Source: JADGGM01 sp027307005
Lineage (GTDB): Bacteria > Gemmatimonadota > Gemmatimonadetes > Gemmatimonadales > Gemmatimonadaceae
Length of the DNA: 64,000 bases
Direction of reading: 5' to 3'
Assembly: GCA_035455745.1 (NCBI GenBank)
Contig: DATIEP010000036.1
Coordinates: 62,001-126,000 of the forward strand
Every line of letters begins with the position of its first letter. Positions within the stretch are counted from its first letter, which is position 1. The position numbers and the translations under genes are program-made. This document shows positions 17,853-26,563 of this stretch, in pieces. Under the pieces are notes generated by a model. That model ran no database searches. It saw only the letters and a program-made list of their open reading frames with translations, and was not told the origin of the DNA.

Positions 17853-18883
17853 GCACCAAACTGGCGATCAACGGACTGGGACGAATCGGACGCGCGATTC
17901 TGAAACTGCTAATTGACGAGCCGTCGTTCGAGCTGCTCGCGCTGAACGATCTCGTAGATGCCGACAATCTCGCGTACCTCCTTCGCTTCGATACGGTATA
18001 CGGGCGATATGCGAAGCCCGTCGAGGTTCATGGAGACAACCTCGTTATCGCGGGCCGCGAGATACGCACACTGACAGAACGCGATCCATTGCAGCTCCCG
18101 TGGAGGGAGCTTGGCGTTGAGCTTGTGTTCGAATGCACTGGAGCGCTTACGCGGCGCGTGGATCTCGAGAAGCACATCCGCGCTGGTGCACGCATCGTGC
18201 TCCTTTCTGCTCCGTCGAAAGACAACGATGTGGAGACTGTCGTCCGGGGCGCAAATGAAGCGCGTGGCGCCTCCAGCATCATCTCCTGCGCGAGCTGCAC
18301 GACCAACTGCATTACTCCGATAGTCGAGGTAATCGGCCGCCGCATCGGATTCGAAAAGGCGGCGATGACAACCGTACACGCCTACACATCGTCGCAGTCG
18401 TTGGTAGATGGGCCGCACAAGCATTTCCGTCGCGGCCGGGCGGCGGCGGCGAACCTCGTGCCGACCACCACCGGTGCTGCCGAGGCGACGACGCGCGCGC
18501 TGCCTCAATACGTTGGACTCTTCGACGGGCTTGCGATTCGCGCACCGGTTGCTGTCGGATCAATCGCGGATATCACATTCGTGACCTCACGAAAGACGAC
18601 GGTCGAGGAAGTGAATGAGATCCTCACCGAAGAATCCGAGACGGAGCGCTACGTGAGCGTGCTCGGCGTATCGCCCGACCCGCTCGTCTCCTCGGACATC
18701 ATTGGCGATCCGCGCGCGTCAGTGGTCGATCTCCAGCTCACCAAGGTCATTGACGGTGATCTGCTCAAAATCATGAGCTGGTACGACAATGAGTGGGGGT
18801 ACGCAAATCAAATGGTCCGCGAAGCCGCGGCGATTTCGCATGGCATCAACGCGGCCAGCGCACATGATCTCGTGCGAGGCTAA
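17849..18883 (+). CDS. gap: Glyceraldehyde-3-phosphate dehydrogenase, type I
   Basis: Oxidative phosphorylation of glyceraldehyde 3-phosphate in glycolysis. The 344-residue protein has the Rossmann start INGLGRIGRAILKLL, NAD-preferring acid in ALNDLVDADN, the catalytic cysteine C150 in SCASCTTNCITP, base H177 in TTVHAYTSSQ and the C-terminal SWYDNEWGYANQMV. It is not beside pgk or tpi, and lies in the stretch without the GTTAGGC motif, so it may be an additional or acquired copy; that is only an inference. A strong hairpin follows the stop. Confidence 0.95.
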   Translation: MSTKLAINGLGRIGRAILKLLIDEPSFELLALNDLVDADNLAYLLRFDTVYGRYAKPVEVHGDNLVIAGREIRTLTERDPLQLPWRELGVELVFECTGALTRRVDLEKHIRAGARIVLLSAPSKDNDVETVVRGANEARGASSIISCASCTTNCITPIVEVIGRRIGFEKAAMTTVHAYTSSQSLVDGPHKHFRRGRAAAANLVPTTTGAAEATTRALPQYVGLFDGLAIRAPVAVGSIADITFVTSRKTTVEEVNEILTEESETERYVSVLGVSPDPLVSSDIIGDPRASVVDLQLTKVIDGDLLKIMSWYDNEWGYANQMVREAAAISHGINAASAHDLVRG

Positions 18884-18935
18884 GCCGAGAGCATCACAAG
18901 ACACCGGACGCTCGTCGGTTTCGGGGGAATCGTTA

Positions 18936-18981
18936 GGGAATGCCGAAAGCGCTCGCGCCAGCGAGCGCTTCCCGCATTCCC
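18936..18981. terminator. Hairpin terminator between gap and the convergent secreted-protein gene
   Basis: Arms GGGAATG and CATTCCC enclose a second perfect stem AAGCGCTCGC/GCGAGCGCTT with a short loop. The structure sits between two convergent genes and probably ends transcription in both directions. No long T run follows. Confidence 0.6.
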
Positions 18982-19059
18982 TCCGGCTTTGCTGGTACGA
19001 CAACTCTTTCATCAAAGTCTCCTTGATCGCGTTCACGTCTGGCGGATTGTCCCGACGGA

Positions 19060-19410
19060 TCAATACGACGACCGGAGATCGTACGTGCAGGTGTCGAAGT
19101 TGCGCGAGACCCGGACGATCGAATGCTTGAAGATCAGCTTGATGTCCTCGGCGCAGCCTTCCCGGATCGTGAATTGTTCCGTCTCGCCCGGCGCAATCGT
19201 CGCGTTGTCGCCGAGCAGATCAGGGCCCCACGTGTCGCGATCGACGCCGCTGATGTGCGCCTCGATGATCGTGTGCTCGCCGCTGTTCATGATCTTGAGC
19301 ATGTGTTCATGCTGCCCGGTCGAGGCCGTCGTCGCCGCCAACAGCAGAACGGACAACGACGCGAACCGACCGAGGCGTGCTGCGCGGGTGCTGCCGGCTG
19401 TGTGGTGCAT
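19060..19410 (-). CDS. Small secreted protein, unknown
   Basis: A 116-residue protein starting at the ATG at 19410, with a signal peptide (LGRFASLSVLLLAATTASTG). The mature part has DTWGPDLLGDNATIAPGE and two later cysteines (REGCAEDIK, FDTCTYDL) that could form a disulfide. The phrase with WGPDLLG and IAPGE is reminiscent of a family of small exported proteins of unknown function. It converges with gap and is transcribed from the same strand as DUF488. Confidence 0.65.
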   Translation of the reverse strand: MHHTAGSTRAARLGRFASLSVLLLAATTASTGQHEHMLKIMNSGEHTIIEAHISGVDRDTWGPDLLGDNATIAPGETEQFTIREGCAEDIKLIFKHSIVRVSRNFDTCTYDLRSSY

Positions 19411-19592
19411 GGAAGGTCTCCCCGGGTCGCTGTGCACCGCGACGGCCGATCTCGAGGCCCCATTGCCCCGGGAGCGGCACGCCGCGGCACCGCGCTCTCC
19501 CCACGTTGCGCAAATTCCCCGTGATTTCCTTCACGCGACACGCGGCGCATCGAGCAGCCGCGCCGAGAAGTCGTGGCTCAACCGTTCGTAGC

Positions 19593-19973
19593 CTAACGCT
19601 GCGCCGCGGCATTGGTGCGTTTGCCGACGTGCTCGAGGATGTGGGCGAGCGCCTGCGCGTTGCTGATCTCGCTGCTTTTCGTAGAGTAGAGCAGCGTGAC
19701 GCGACCTCGCCGCGCCCGCTTCGCCAGCGCTTCGAGCACAGCCTGCGCCTCTGCGTTGTCGAGCTCCTGCCGATAGCGACGCTGAAACTCCTCCCACTTC
19801 GCGGGATCGTGGCCGTACCAGTGCCGAAGCTCGTTCGACGGCGCAATGGCCTTCGCCCATTCGTCCAGCTGCGCCGCGGTCTTGCTAACGCCGCGCGGCC
19901 ACAGGCGATCAATCAGCACCCGATAACCATCACGCTCGCCCACCGGCTCGTATATCCGTTTCGTCACGATCAT
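19593..19973 (-). CDS. DUF488 family protein
   Basis: A 126-residue protein. The start at 19973 gives the standard N-terminus MIVTKRIYEPVGERDGYRVL followed by IDRLWPRGVSK, LRHWYGHDPAKWEEF and a C-terminal VTLLYSTKSSEISNA. These are the core motifs of DUF488 (COG3189). Its function is unsettled. The start overlaps the stop of a 73-residue frame (ATGA), and its stop codon lies inside a GCCTAAC heptamer. Confidence 0.88.
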   Translation of the reverse strand: MIVTKRIYEPVGERDGYRVLIDRLWPRGVSKTAAQLDEWAKAIAPSNELRHWYGHDPAKWEEFQRRYRQELDNAEAQAVLEALAKRARRGRVTLLYSTKSSEISNAQALAHILEHVGKRTNAAAQR

Positions 19974-20191
19974 GGTGATTCTCCCTGCAGACGCTCCAAC
20001 CGCTCGTGCTCCGCTCTCGCGAAATGTACCGCACCGCACTGGTCGGACCGCGTACACCGCCACCCGCTCGCGTCCAACGACACCACATGTGTGCACTCAC
20101 CGTGCGCCTCAAACCGCTCGACGAGATACAACCGCAACAGATTCGTGACGCGCCCGTTGGACGAGCGCTCGTCTGACGTCCACATGCGCAT
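19970..20191 (-). CDS. Possible 73-residue cysteine-containing protein coupled to DUF488
   Basis: The frame starts MRMWTSDERSSNGRV and continues NLLRLYLVERFEAHGECTHV, WRCTRSDQCGAVHF and ends AEHERLERLQGESP. Three cysteines with His residues could bind metal. The stop overlaps the DUF488 start (ATGA), the main reason for taking it as real. No family is recognised. The start could instead be the ATG two codons later. Confidence 0.45.
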   Translation of the reverse strand: MRMWTSDERSSNGRVTNLLRLYLVERFEAHGECTHVVSLDASGWRCTRSDQCGAVHFARAEHERLERLQGESP

Positions 20192-20658
20192 GAGCCTCGT
20201 ACACGAGGCGCCGTCAAAGGGAGAATCGCTCGCCGTCGAGGGCAGCGCAGCACTCACACGAGCGCGCTGCGATACGCCGACAGGCGACGGCGGTGCCTCA
20301 CGCAATGCCTTACGGGCCGCGCAGCAGACGTGGACTAACGACGACGAAATGGTATCGGAAAGCGACGTAACCATCTTCTAGGCGAACTATGTTGATATTC
20401 ATCAGGAAGTACTGTAGTACCAACGTGTTGGATATATAGAGATCAAGTGCAACCTGAATGTTGATTACTGGTTAGCTTCGGCGTCTCTTCGGCTCTTGCA
20501 ACCATACGAGCTTCCCCTCCCGCTGTCAACGCAACGCCCCCTTGCGCATGTCAGAAATTCGTCATCGCCGAGCGTGAATCGGTCGCACCCGCAGCGTAAT
20601 CACACGTGCACGAGAGCGCCGTAGCATAGCATTGCACGCCGGACTAGTTTGTTGCGCC
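20192..20658. other. AT-rich gene-poor gap upstream of the lysine operon
   Basis: About 470 bases without a gene I can support. The part 20385-20520 is strikingly AT-rich for this chromosome (for example TGTTGATATTCATCAGGAAG and TTGGATATATAGAGAT) and could mark a junction between accessory and core DNA. A TAGTTT box at 20645-20650, nine bases before the dapE ATG, could be a -10 element with a very short leader. Confidence 0.5.
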
Positions 20659-21651
20659 ATGACCGACGTCGTCGCGCTCGCCGCCGAGCTCATGGCAATC
20701 GAGTCACCTTCCGGCGACGAAGGACGCGCCGTCGATTTCGTCGCCCGATGGCTCGTCGCGCGGGGATGGAACGTCACCGTTCAGGAGGTGACGAAGGGCC
20801 GCGGAAACGTTTGGGCCTCTCGCGTCGGCGGCGGCGTGACCCTCTCGACCCACCTCGACACCGTCCCGCCCTTCATCCGCCCGACGCTCGAGGGAGACCA
20901 TCTCCAGGGCCGCGGCGCCTGCGATGCGAAGGGCATCGCCGCCGCCATGCTCGTGGCTGCCGATCAACTCGCAGCCGAGGACGAGCATCGCGTCGACCTG
21001 CTGTTCGTGGTCGGCGAAGAGCGGGGATCCGACGGGGCTCGCGCTGCCAACCAGCTCCCGGCGACGAGCCGCTTTCTGATCAATGGCGAGCCGACGGAGA
21101 GCACGCTCGCGTCGGGGGCGAAAGGATCGCTGCGCATTTATCTCAGGACCTCCGGAATCCCTGCGCACTCCGCGTATCCGGAGCTCGGCCGCTCGGCCAT
21201 CGAGCCGATGCTCGATCTGCTTCCAACATTGCGTACGCTCGACCTGCCGCGCGATCCAGTGTTGGGCGACACGACGGTCAACATCGGAACGCTCCGCGGC
21301 GGCACCGAGGCGAACATCATTCCGGATCGCGCGGACTGCGAGCTCATGTTTCGCCTGGTGGGAGACGTCGAGCCCATCAAGCGGATGATCGAACGATGGG
21401 CGGACGGTCGTGCAGAGGTCCAATACGGCTCGCACATTCCGGCGATGCGCTTTCACACCCTTCCCGGGTTTCGCTCCGCGCCGGTCGCGTTCACGACCGA
21501 CATTCCGTTGTTGCCGCGTTGGGGTACGCCGCTGTTATTCGGGCCCGGCTCCATCCACGTCGCGCATACGCCGCGCGAATTCATCGACGTGCGCGAGTTG
21601 CGCGCCGCCGTGGATGCCTATGTGCGCATCGTGCGCGCGCTCCTGGCGTGA
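20659..21651 (+). CDS. dapE: M20 family deacylase, probable succinyl-diaminopimelate desuccinylase
   Basis: A 330-residue metallopeptidase-fold enzyme. Zinc-site motifs are STHLDTVPP (His and Asp), the bridging Asp in GRGACDAKGI and the catalytic Glu-Glu in VVGEERGSDG; a dimerisation domain follows SGIPAHSAYPE. It heads an operon with asd, lysC, dapB, dapA and dapD, so removal of the succinyl group from N-succinyl-diaminopimelate is the likely role. An N-acetyl-ornithine or N-acetyl-lysine deacetylase would look similar; context decides. It is shorter than the classic DapE (about 375). Confidence 0.82.
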   Translation: MTDVVALAAELMAIESPSGDEGRAVDFVARWLVARGWNVTVQEVTKGRGNVWASRVGGGVTLSTHLDTVPPFIRPTLEGDHLQGRGACDAKGIAAAMLVAADQLAAEDEHRVDLLFVVGEERGSDGARAANQLPATSRFLINGEPTESTLASGAKGSLRIYLRTSGIPAHSAYPELGRSAIEPMLDLLPTLRTLDLPRDPVLGDTTVNIGTLRGGTEANIIPDRADCELMFRLVGDVEPIKRMIERWADGRAEVQYGSHIPAMRFHTLPGFRSAPVAFTTDIPLLPRWGTPLLFGPGSIHVAHTPREFIDVRELRAAVDAYVRIVRALLA

Positions 21652-22736
21652 CGAGCGTTGCCCAGGGCGCGCTGCCGCGAGACCGGCGCATTCCGGTTGC
21701 CGTGTTAGGCGCGACCGGCGCCGTCGGGCAGATGTTCGTGCGGCTGCTGCAGGACCATCCCTGGTTCGAAGTGCGCTCGGTCGCCGCGTCCGAGCGCTCG
21801 GCCGGCAAATCGTACGCCGAGGCGGCCCACTGGTTAGGCGGCGAGATGCCGGCGCGCGTCGCATCGCTCCCTGTGGCGCCGTGCGATCCCGCGTGCGTCG
21901 ACGCGCCCCTCGTCTTCTCCGCGCTCGACGCGGCTGCGGCGGCCGATGTGGAAGCCGCGTTTGCCCGCGCCGGACGATTCGTGCTGAGCAACGCGCGCTC
22001 CTATCGCCTCGAGCCCGATGTTCCGCTGCTCATCCCCGAGGTGAACCCCGATCACCTCGCGCTCATTGACCGTCAGCGCGCGCGCCGCGGTTGGTCCGGC
22101 GCGATCATCACGAACTCGAATTGTTCGACGATGGTCGCGGCGATGGCGCTGGCGCCGCTCCATCAGGCATTCGGCGTCTCCACGGTGTTCGTGACGACGC
22201 TCCAGGCGGTGTCCGGCGCCGGGTATCCCGGCGTGCCGTCGCTCGACATCCTCGGCAACGTGATCCCGTACATCGGCGGCGGCGAGGAAGAGAAGATCGA
22301 GACGGAGACGCTCAAGCTGCTGGGTTCGTTAGGCGAGGACGGCGTCGTGCCGGCGCCGATGGTCGTCAGTGCGCAGGTGACGCGCGTGCCGGTGGAGCAC
22401 GGACACACGGTCTGCCTCGCCGTCGGGCTGGAACGATCGGCCGATGCCGACGCGGCGGTGGCCGTCTACGAGGGATGGCGCGGCGCGGTCGTCTCGCTGG
22501 GCCTGCCGTCGGCGCCGGTGCCGCCGATCGCGGTGACGCGCGACGTCGACCGTCCGCAGCCGCGGCGCGACGCCGATGCCGGCGCCGGCATGCGGATCAC
22601 GATCGGCCGGGTCCGCCGCGACCCGATTCTCGATCTGCGGCTGGTCGCGTTAGGCCACAACACGATCCGCGGCGCCGCCGGCGCGTCGGTGCTCAACGCC
22701 GAGTTGCTCGTGGCGCGCGGACTCCTCGGCGCGTGA
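21648..22736 (+). CDS. asd: Aspartate-semialdehyde dehydrogenase
   Basis: Reduces aspartyl phosphate to aspartate semialdehyde, the branch point to lysine, threonine and methionine. The 362-residue protein has the Rossmann motif VAVLGATGAVGQMFVRLL, the catalytic cysteine in IITNSNCSTMV and LQAVSGAGYPG; these fit the archaeal/fungal-like Asd branch more than the E. coli type. The GTG start overlaps the dapE stop (GTGA). Confidence 0.93.
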   Translation: MTSVAQGALPRDRRIPVAVLGATGAVGQMFVRLLQDHPWFEVRSVAASERSAGKSYAEAAHWLGGEMPARVASLPVAPCDPACVDAPLVFSALDAAAAADVEAAFARAGRFVLSNARSYRLEPDVPLLIPEVNPDHLALIDRQRARRGWSGAIITNSNCSTMVAAMALAPLHQAFGVSTVFVTTLQAVSGAGYPGVPSLDILGNVIPYIGGGEEEKIETETLKLLGSLGEDGVVPAPMVVSAQVTRVPVEHGHTVCLAVGLERSADADAAVAVYEGWRGAVVSLGLPSAPVPPIAVTRDVDRPQPRRDADAGAGMRITIGRVRRDPILDLRLVALGHNTIRGAAGASVLNAELLVARGLLGA

Positions 22737-24097
22737 TCGTCGTCAAGTTCGGCGGCACGTCGGTGGCCGACGCGGCGGCGATCGCCCGCGCCGCGGCCAT
22801 CACGCGCAGCCGCGCGCCGCGCCAGCCGGTGGTCGTGGTGTCCGCGCTCGCGCGCGCGACCAACGAACTGCTCGCCGCCGCCGAGCAGGCGGCGCAGGGG
22901 CAGTTGATCGTCGCGCTGCGCGGCATCGAGGGGCTGCGGGAGCGCCACCTCGCCGAAGCGGAGGCACTGTTAGGCGGCGGCGGCGACGGCGACGACGTGC
23001 GGGGCGAGCTGAGCGCGATGTGCGACGAGCTCGCCAGCCTCTCGGAAGCGCTGTCGGTGCTCGGCCACCTCACGCCGCGCAGCCTCGACGCCATCGCCGC
23101 CTACGGGGAGCTGCTGTCGGCGGCGCTCGTCCACGCCGCGTTCCGGCGCTACGATCTGCCCGTCGAGCTCGTCGACGCGCGCGACGTGATGGTCACCGAC
23201 GAATTGCATACGCGCGCCGTGCCCGATTTCGACGCGATCACCGAGAGCGCCCGTCGCGTGCTGGGACCGATGCTGTCGCACGGTCGCGTGCCGGTGGTGG
23301 GCGGGTTCATCGGCCGGTCGCCGGCCGGCGTCACCACCACGATCGGCCGCGGCGGCGGTGATTTCACCGCCGCACTCCTCGGCGCGGCGTTAGGCGCGGA
23401 CGCCATCGAGATCTGGACCGACGTCGACGGCATGCTGACCGCCGATCCGCGGATCGTGCCCGGTGCGCGGTTGATCCAGGAGATCCGGTTCGACGAAGCG
23501 GCGGAGCTCGCCACGTTCGGCGCGAAAGTGCTGCACCCGAGCACGATCGCCCCGGCCGTGCAACGCGGCATCCCGGTGTTCATCTTCAATTCGCGACGGC
23601 CGGAAGGGCGGGGCACGCGCATCACCGCCGACGCGCCCCGCCGCGCCGTGAGCGCGATTGCCGGCAAGGGCAACGTCACGGTGATCAGGGTCAACTCCTC
23701 GCGGATGTTGCTCGCGCCCGGATTTCTGCGCACCCTGTTCGAGGTGTTCGAGCGCCACCATACGTCGGTGGATGTCGTGGCCACGTCGGAGGTGTCGGTG
23801 TCGGTCACCGTGGATGATCCCGCGCGGCTGGACGCGCTGCTCGTCGACCTGCGTGCGTTAGGCGATGTGTCGATCGAGCGCCAGCGCGCGGTGGTCGCGA
23901 TCGTCGGCGCCGGCCTGGGCGGCGACAGCACCACCATGGCGCGCGCGCTGGCCGCCCTCCACGGCATGCGCGTGCACATGATCTCGCTCAGCGCCACCGA
24001 GATCAACCTCACCATCATCATCGACGCCGATCGGTTAGGCGACGCGATGCGCGCGCTCCACAGCGAGTTCTTCGACCGCCGCCCGGAGGCCGCGTGA
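22733..24097 (+). CDS. lysC: Aspartate kinase
   Basis: Phosphorylates aspartate at the head of the aspartate pathway. The 454-residue protein starts VIVVKFGGTSVADAA (KFGGTS is the nucleotide site), has GRGGGDFTAALLGAAL and TDVDGMLTADPR in the kinase domain, then two ACT regulatory domains (about residues 310-454), consistent with feedback control by lysine and/or threonine. The GTG start overlaps the asd stop and the end overlaps dapB. Confidence 0.94.
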   Translation: MIVVKFGGTSVADAAAIARAAAITRSRAPRQPVVVVSALARATNELLAAAEQAAQGQLIVALRGIEGLRERHLAEAEALLGGGGDGDDVRGELSAMCDELASLSEALSVLGHLTPRSLDAIAAYGELLSAALVHAAFRRYDLPVELVDARDVMVTDELHTRAVPDFDAITESARRVLGPMLSHGRVPVVGGFIGRSPAGVTTTIGRGGGDFTAALLGAALGADAIEIWTDVDGMLTADPRIVPGARLIQEIRFDEAAELATFGAKVLHPSTIAPAVQRGIPVFIFNSRRPEGRGTRITADAPRRAVSAIAGKGNVTVIRVNSSRMLLAPGFLRTLFEVFERHHTSVDVVATSEVSVSVTVDDPARLDALLVDLRALGDVSIERQRAVVAIVGAGLGGDSTTMARALAALHGMRVHMISLSATEINLTIIIDADRLGDAMRALHSEFFDRRPEAA

Positions 24098-24804
24098 GCA
24101 CCGCGCGGCTGGCGCTGATCGGCCACGGCCGGATGGGGCGCGCCGTCGAGGAGCTCGCGGACGCGCACGGCTGGACGGTCACCGCCGTGATCGATGCCGG
24201 CGCAAATCGCGACGGCGCCGGCATCACCGCGCGCTCGTTGGGCAACGCCGACGCCGCCATCGAGTTCACCACCGGCGGCGCCGCGCCCGCCAACGTGCGC
24301 GCCTGTGTGCGCGCCGGGTGCCCGGTGGTCTCCGGCACCACGGGCTGGGATGCCGAGCGGCCCCGAGTCGAGGAGGACGTGCTGGCCGGCAACGGCGCGA
24401 TGCTGTGGTCGCCTAACTTCGCCATCGGCGTCAACCTCTTCTGGCAGGTGGCCGAGCTCGCCGCGCGGCTCGCCGGCCGCGCGAAATCGTTCGACGCCCA
24501 CATCGTCGAGACGCACCACGCGGCCAAACGCGATGCGCCGTCCGGCACCGCACTCGCGCTACAGCGCCTCGCCTCGACGGCCTTCGGACGCGACATTCCA
24601 GTGAGCAGCGTGCGCGTCGGCGCCGTCCCCGGCACGCACGAGCTGCTGCTCGACGCCGCCTTCGAACAGATTCGCGTGGTCCACGAGGCGCGCGATCGCC
24701 GGGTGTTCGCGCACGGCGCGCTCCTGGCGGCGCGCTGGCTCGTCGGCCGCCGCGGCGTGTACACGATGCGCGACTTTCTTCTGTCCGAGGGACCATCATC
24801 ATGA
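24094..24804 (+). CDS. dapB: 4-hydroxy-tetrahydrodipicolinate reductase
   Basis: Second committed step of lysine/diaminopimelate synthesis, using NAD(P)H. The 236-residue protein shows the Rossmann start LALIGHGRMGRAVEEL, SGTTGWD, the signature VETHHAAKRDAPSGTALAL with the catalytic His-His and Lys, and a closing AARWLVGRRGVYTMRDFL. It lies in the operon with 4-base overlaps on both sides. Confidence 0.95.
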   Translation: MSTARLALIGHGRMGRAVEELADAHGWTVTAVIDAGANRDGAGITARSLGNADAAIEFTTGGAAPANVRACVRAGCPVVSGTTGWDAERPRVEEDVLAGNGAMLWSPNFAIGVNLFWQVAELAARLAGRAKSFDAHIVETHHAAKRDAPSGTALALQRLASTAFGRDIPVSSVRVGAVPGTHELLLDAAFEQIRVVHEARDRRVFAHGALLAARWLVGRRGVYTMRDFLLSEGPSS

Positions 24805-25694
24805 CGCCTGCGACGCGATTCTTCGGCTGCGGCACCGCGCTCGCCACGCCGTTCACCACCGATGGCGCGATCGACGAACCCGCCTTACGGGCGATGGTCG
24901 ATTGGCAGATCGACGAAGGCGTGCACTTCCTCGTGCCGTGCGGATCGACCGGCGAAGCCGCCACGATGACCGTCGCCGAGCATCGTCGAGTGGTGGAGAT
25001 CGTGGTCGAGCAAGCGCGCGGACGCGTGCCGGTCGTCGCGGGCGCGGGGTCGAACGACACGCACAAGGCCATCGCGCTTTCCGCCGAGATGCGCAAGGCG
25101 GGTGCGACGCACCTGCTGCACGTGAGCCCGATGTACAACAAGCCGCCGCAGCGCGGCATCATCGCCCATTTCCGCGCGATCACCGACTCCACCGACCTGC
25201 CGGTGATCGTGTACAACGTGCCCGGCCGCACGGGGAGCAACATCGAGGCGCGCACCACGCTCGCGCTGGCGGAGATTCCTTCGATCATCGCGGTGAAAGA
25301 AGCCTCGGGGAATCTCGGCCAGATCATGGACATCATCCGCGATCGGCCTGAGCGTTTCTCGGTGTTGTCGGGCGACGACTCGCTCACGCTCGCGGTGATG
25401 GCCGCCGGCGGCGATGGGATTGTCTCGGTGGTGTCGAACGCCACGCCGAAGCCGATGGCGAGACTGGTCGAATGCTGCCGCTCCGGCGACTTCGCCGCGG
25501 CGCGCGCCCTCCACGAGCAGCTCACGCCGTGGATGCGAGCAGCCTTCATCGAGTCGAACCCGATTCCGGTCAAGGCGGCCCTGGCCATGCTCGGACGCGC
25601 CCGCAACGTGCTGCGGCTTCCGTTAGTCCCGCTCCGCGACGAGTTGGCCCCCGACGTGCGCGCGGCGCTCGTGACCGCGGGGGCGCTCGCATGA
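24801..25694 (+). CDS. dapA: 4-hydroxy-tetrahydrodipicolinate synthase
   Basis: Condenses pyruvate and aspartate semialdehyde. The 297-residue TIM barrel has VPCGSTGEAATMTVAEH near residue 50, VIVYNVPGRTGSNI with the catalytic-triad Tyr, and the Schiff-base lysine in IIAVKEASGNL. The ATG overlaps the dapB stop, and dapD follows with the same overlap. Confidence 0.96.
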   Translation: MTPATRFFGCGTALATPFTTDGAIDEPALRAMVDWQIDEGVHFLVPCGSTGEAATMTVAEHRRVVEIVVEQARGRVPVVAGAGSNDTHKAIALSAEMRKAGATHLLHVSPMYNKPPQRGIIAHFRAITDSTDLPVIVYNVPGRTGSNIEARTTLALAEIPSIIAVKEASGNLGQIMDIIRDRPERFSVLSGDDSLTLAVMAAGGDGIVSVVSNATPKPMARLVECCRSGDFAAARALHEQLTPWMRAAFIESNPIPVKAALAMLGRARNVLRLPLVPLRDELAPDVRAALVTAGALA

Positions 25695-26563
25695 GCCATG
25701 CGCTGCCGTTCCCCGATCTGGCAGTCGTGCGCCAGCGGATCGGCGAATTCGCCGAGACACCCGCCGCCGACATGCCGATCGATGACGTGGAACGAGCCGT
25801 CACCGCACTCCTCGGCGCGCTCGAGCGGGGCGAAGTGCGCGCGGCCGAGCGCGGCGACGACGGCGTCTGGCGCGCCGTCGCCTGGGTCAAGCAGGGGATC
25901 CTCCTCGGCTTTCGCGTCGGCCACGTCGTGGACATGTCGTTAGGCGGCAAGTCGTCGTTTCGCTTCTTCGACAAGCATCTCTATCCGGCGCAGGCGATCC
26001 AGCAGTCGCAAGGCGTCCGCATCGTCCCCGGTGGGTCGACCGTGAGGCGCGGCGCGTTCCTCGCCAAAGGTGTCGTTTGCATGCCGCCGATGTACGTCAA
26101 CGTCGGCGCCTGGGTCGGGCCCAACACGATGATCGACTCGCACGCGCTGGTTGGCTCCTGCGCACAGATCGGCGCGCGCGTCCATCTGAGCGCCGCGGCC
26201 CAAATCGGCGGCGTGCTCGAACCGGTCAACGCCGCGCCGGTGATCATCGAAGACGACGTGTTCGTGGGCGGCAACACGGGGGTGTACGAGGGCACCGTGG
26301 TGCGGGAGCGCGCCGTGCTCGCCGCCGGCGTCGTGCTCACGCGCGGCGTGCCGGTGTTCGACGCCGTGCGCAAAACGACCTATCGGTCTAACGGAGACGC
26401 GCCGCTCGAGATTCCCGCCGGCGCCGTCGTCGTGCCGGGCACCCGTCCGATGGCCGGCGAATGGGCCAAGGCCCTCGGCCTGTCGGTGCAGGCGCCGGTG
26501 ATCGTGAAATATCGCGACGCGGGAACCGATGCATCCACCGCGCTCGAGCAGCTGCTGCGATGA
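25691..26563 (+). CDS. dapD: Tetrahydrodipicolinate N-succinyltransferase
   Basis: Adds a succinyl group from succinyl-CoA in the acylated lysine route, which agrees with a desuccinylase (dapE) in the same operon. The 290-residue protein has an N-terminal helical part, RVGHVVDMSLGGKSSFRFF, and a left-handed beta-helix of hexapeptide repeats (PPMYVNVGAWVGPNTMIDSH, VGGNTGVYEGTVVRERAVL). The aminotransferase (dapC), dapF and lysA are not in the window. Confidence 0.95.
   Translation: MSHALPFPDLAVVRQRIGEFAETPAADMPIDDVERAVTALLGALERGEVRAAERGDDGVWRAVAWVKQGILLGFRVGHVVDMSLGGKSSFRFFDKHLYPAQAIQQSQGVRIVPGGSTVRRGAFLAKGVVCMPPMYVNVGAWVGPNTMIDSHALVGSCAQIGARVHLSAAAQIGGVLEPVNAAPVIIEDDVFVGGNTGVYEGTVVRERAVLAAGVVLTRGVPVFDAVRKTTYRSNGDAPLEIPAGAVVVPGTRPMAGEWAKALGLSVQAPVIVKYRDAGTDASTALEQLLR

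Noticed and set aside
20562..20777. Minus-strand frame at the dapE start
   Set aside because: It overlaps the dapE coding region and its promoter and has no recognisable motif.
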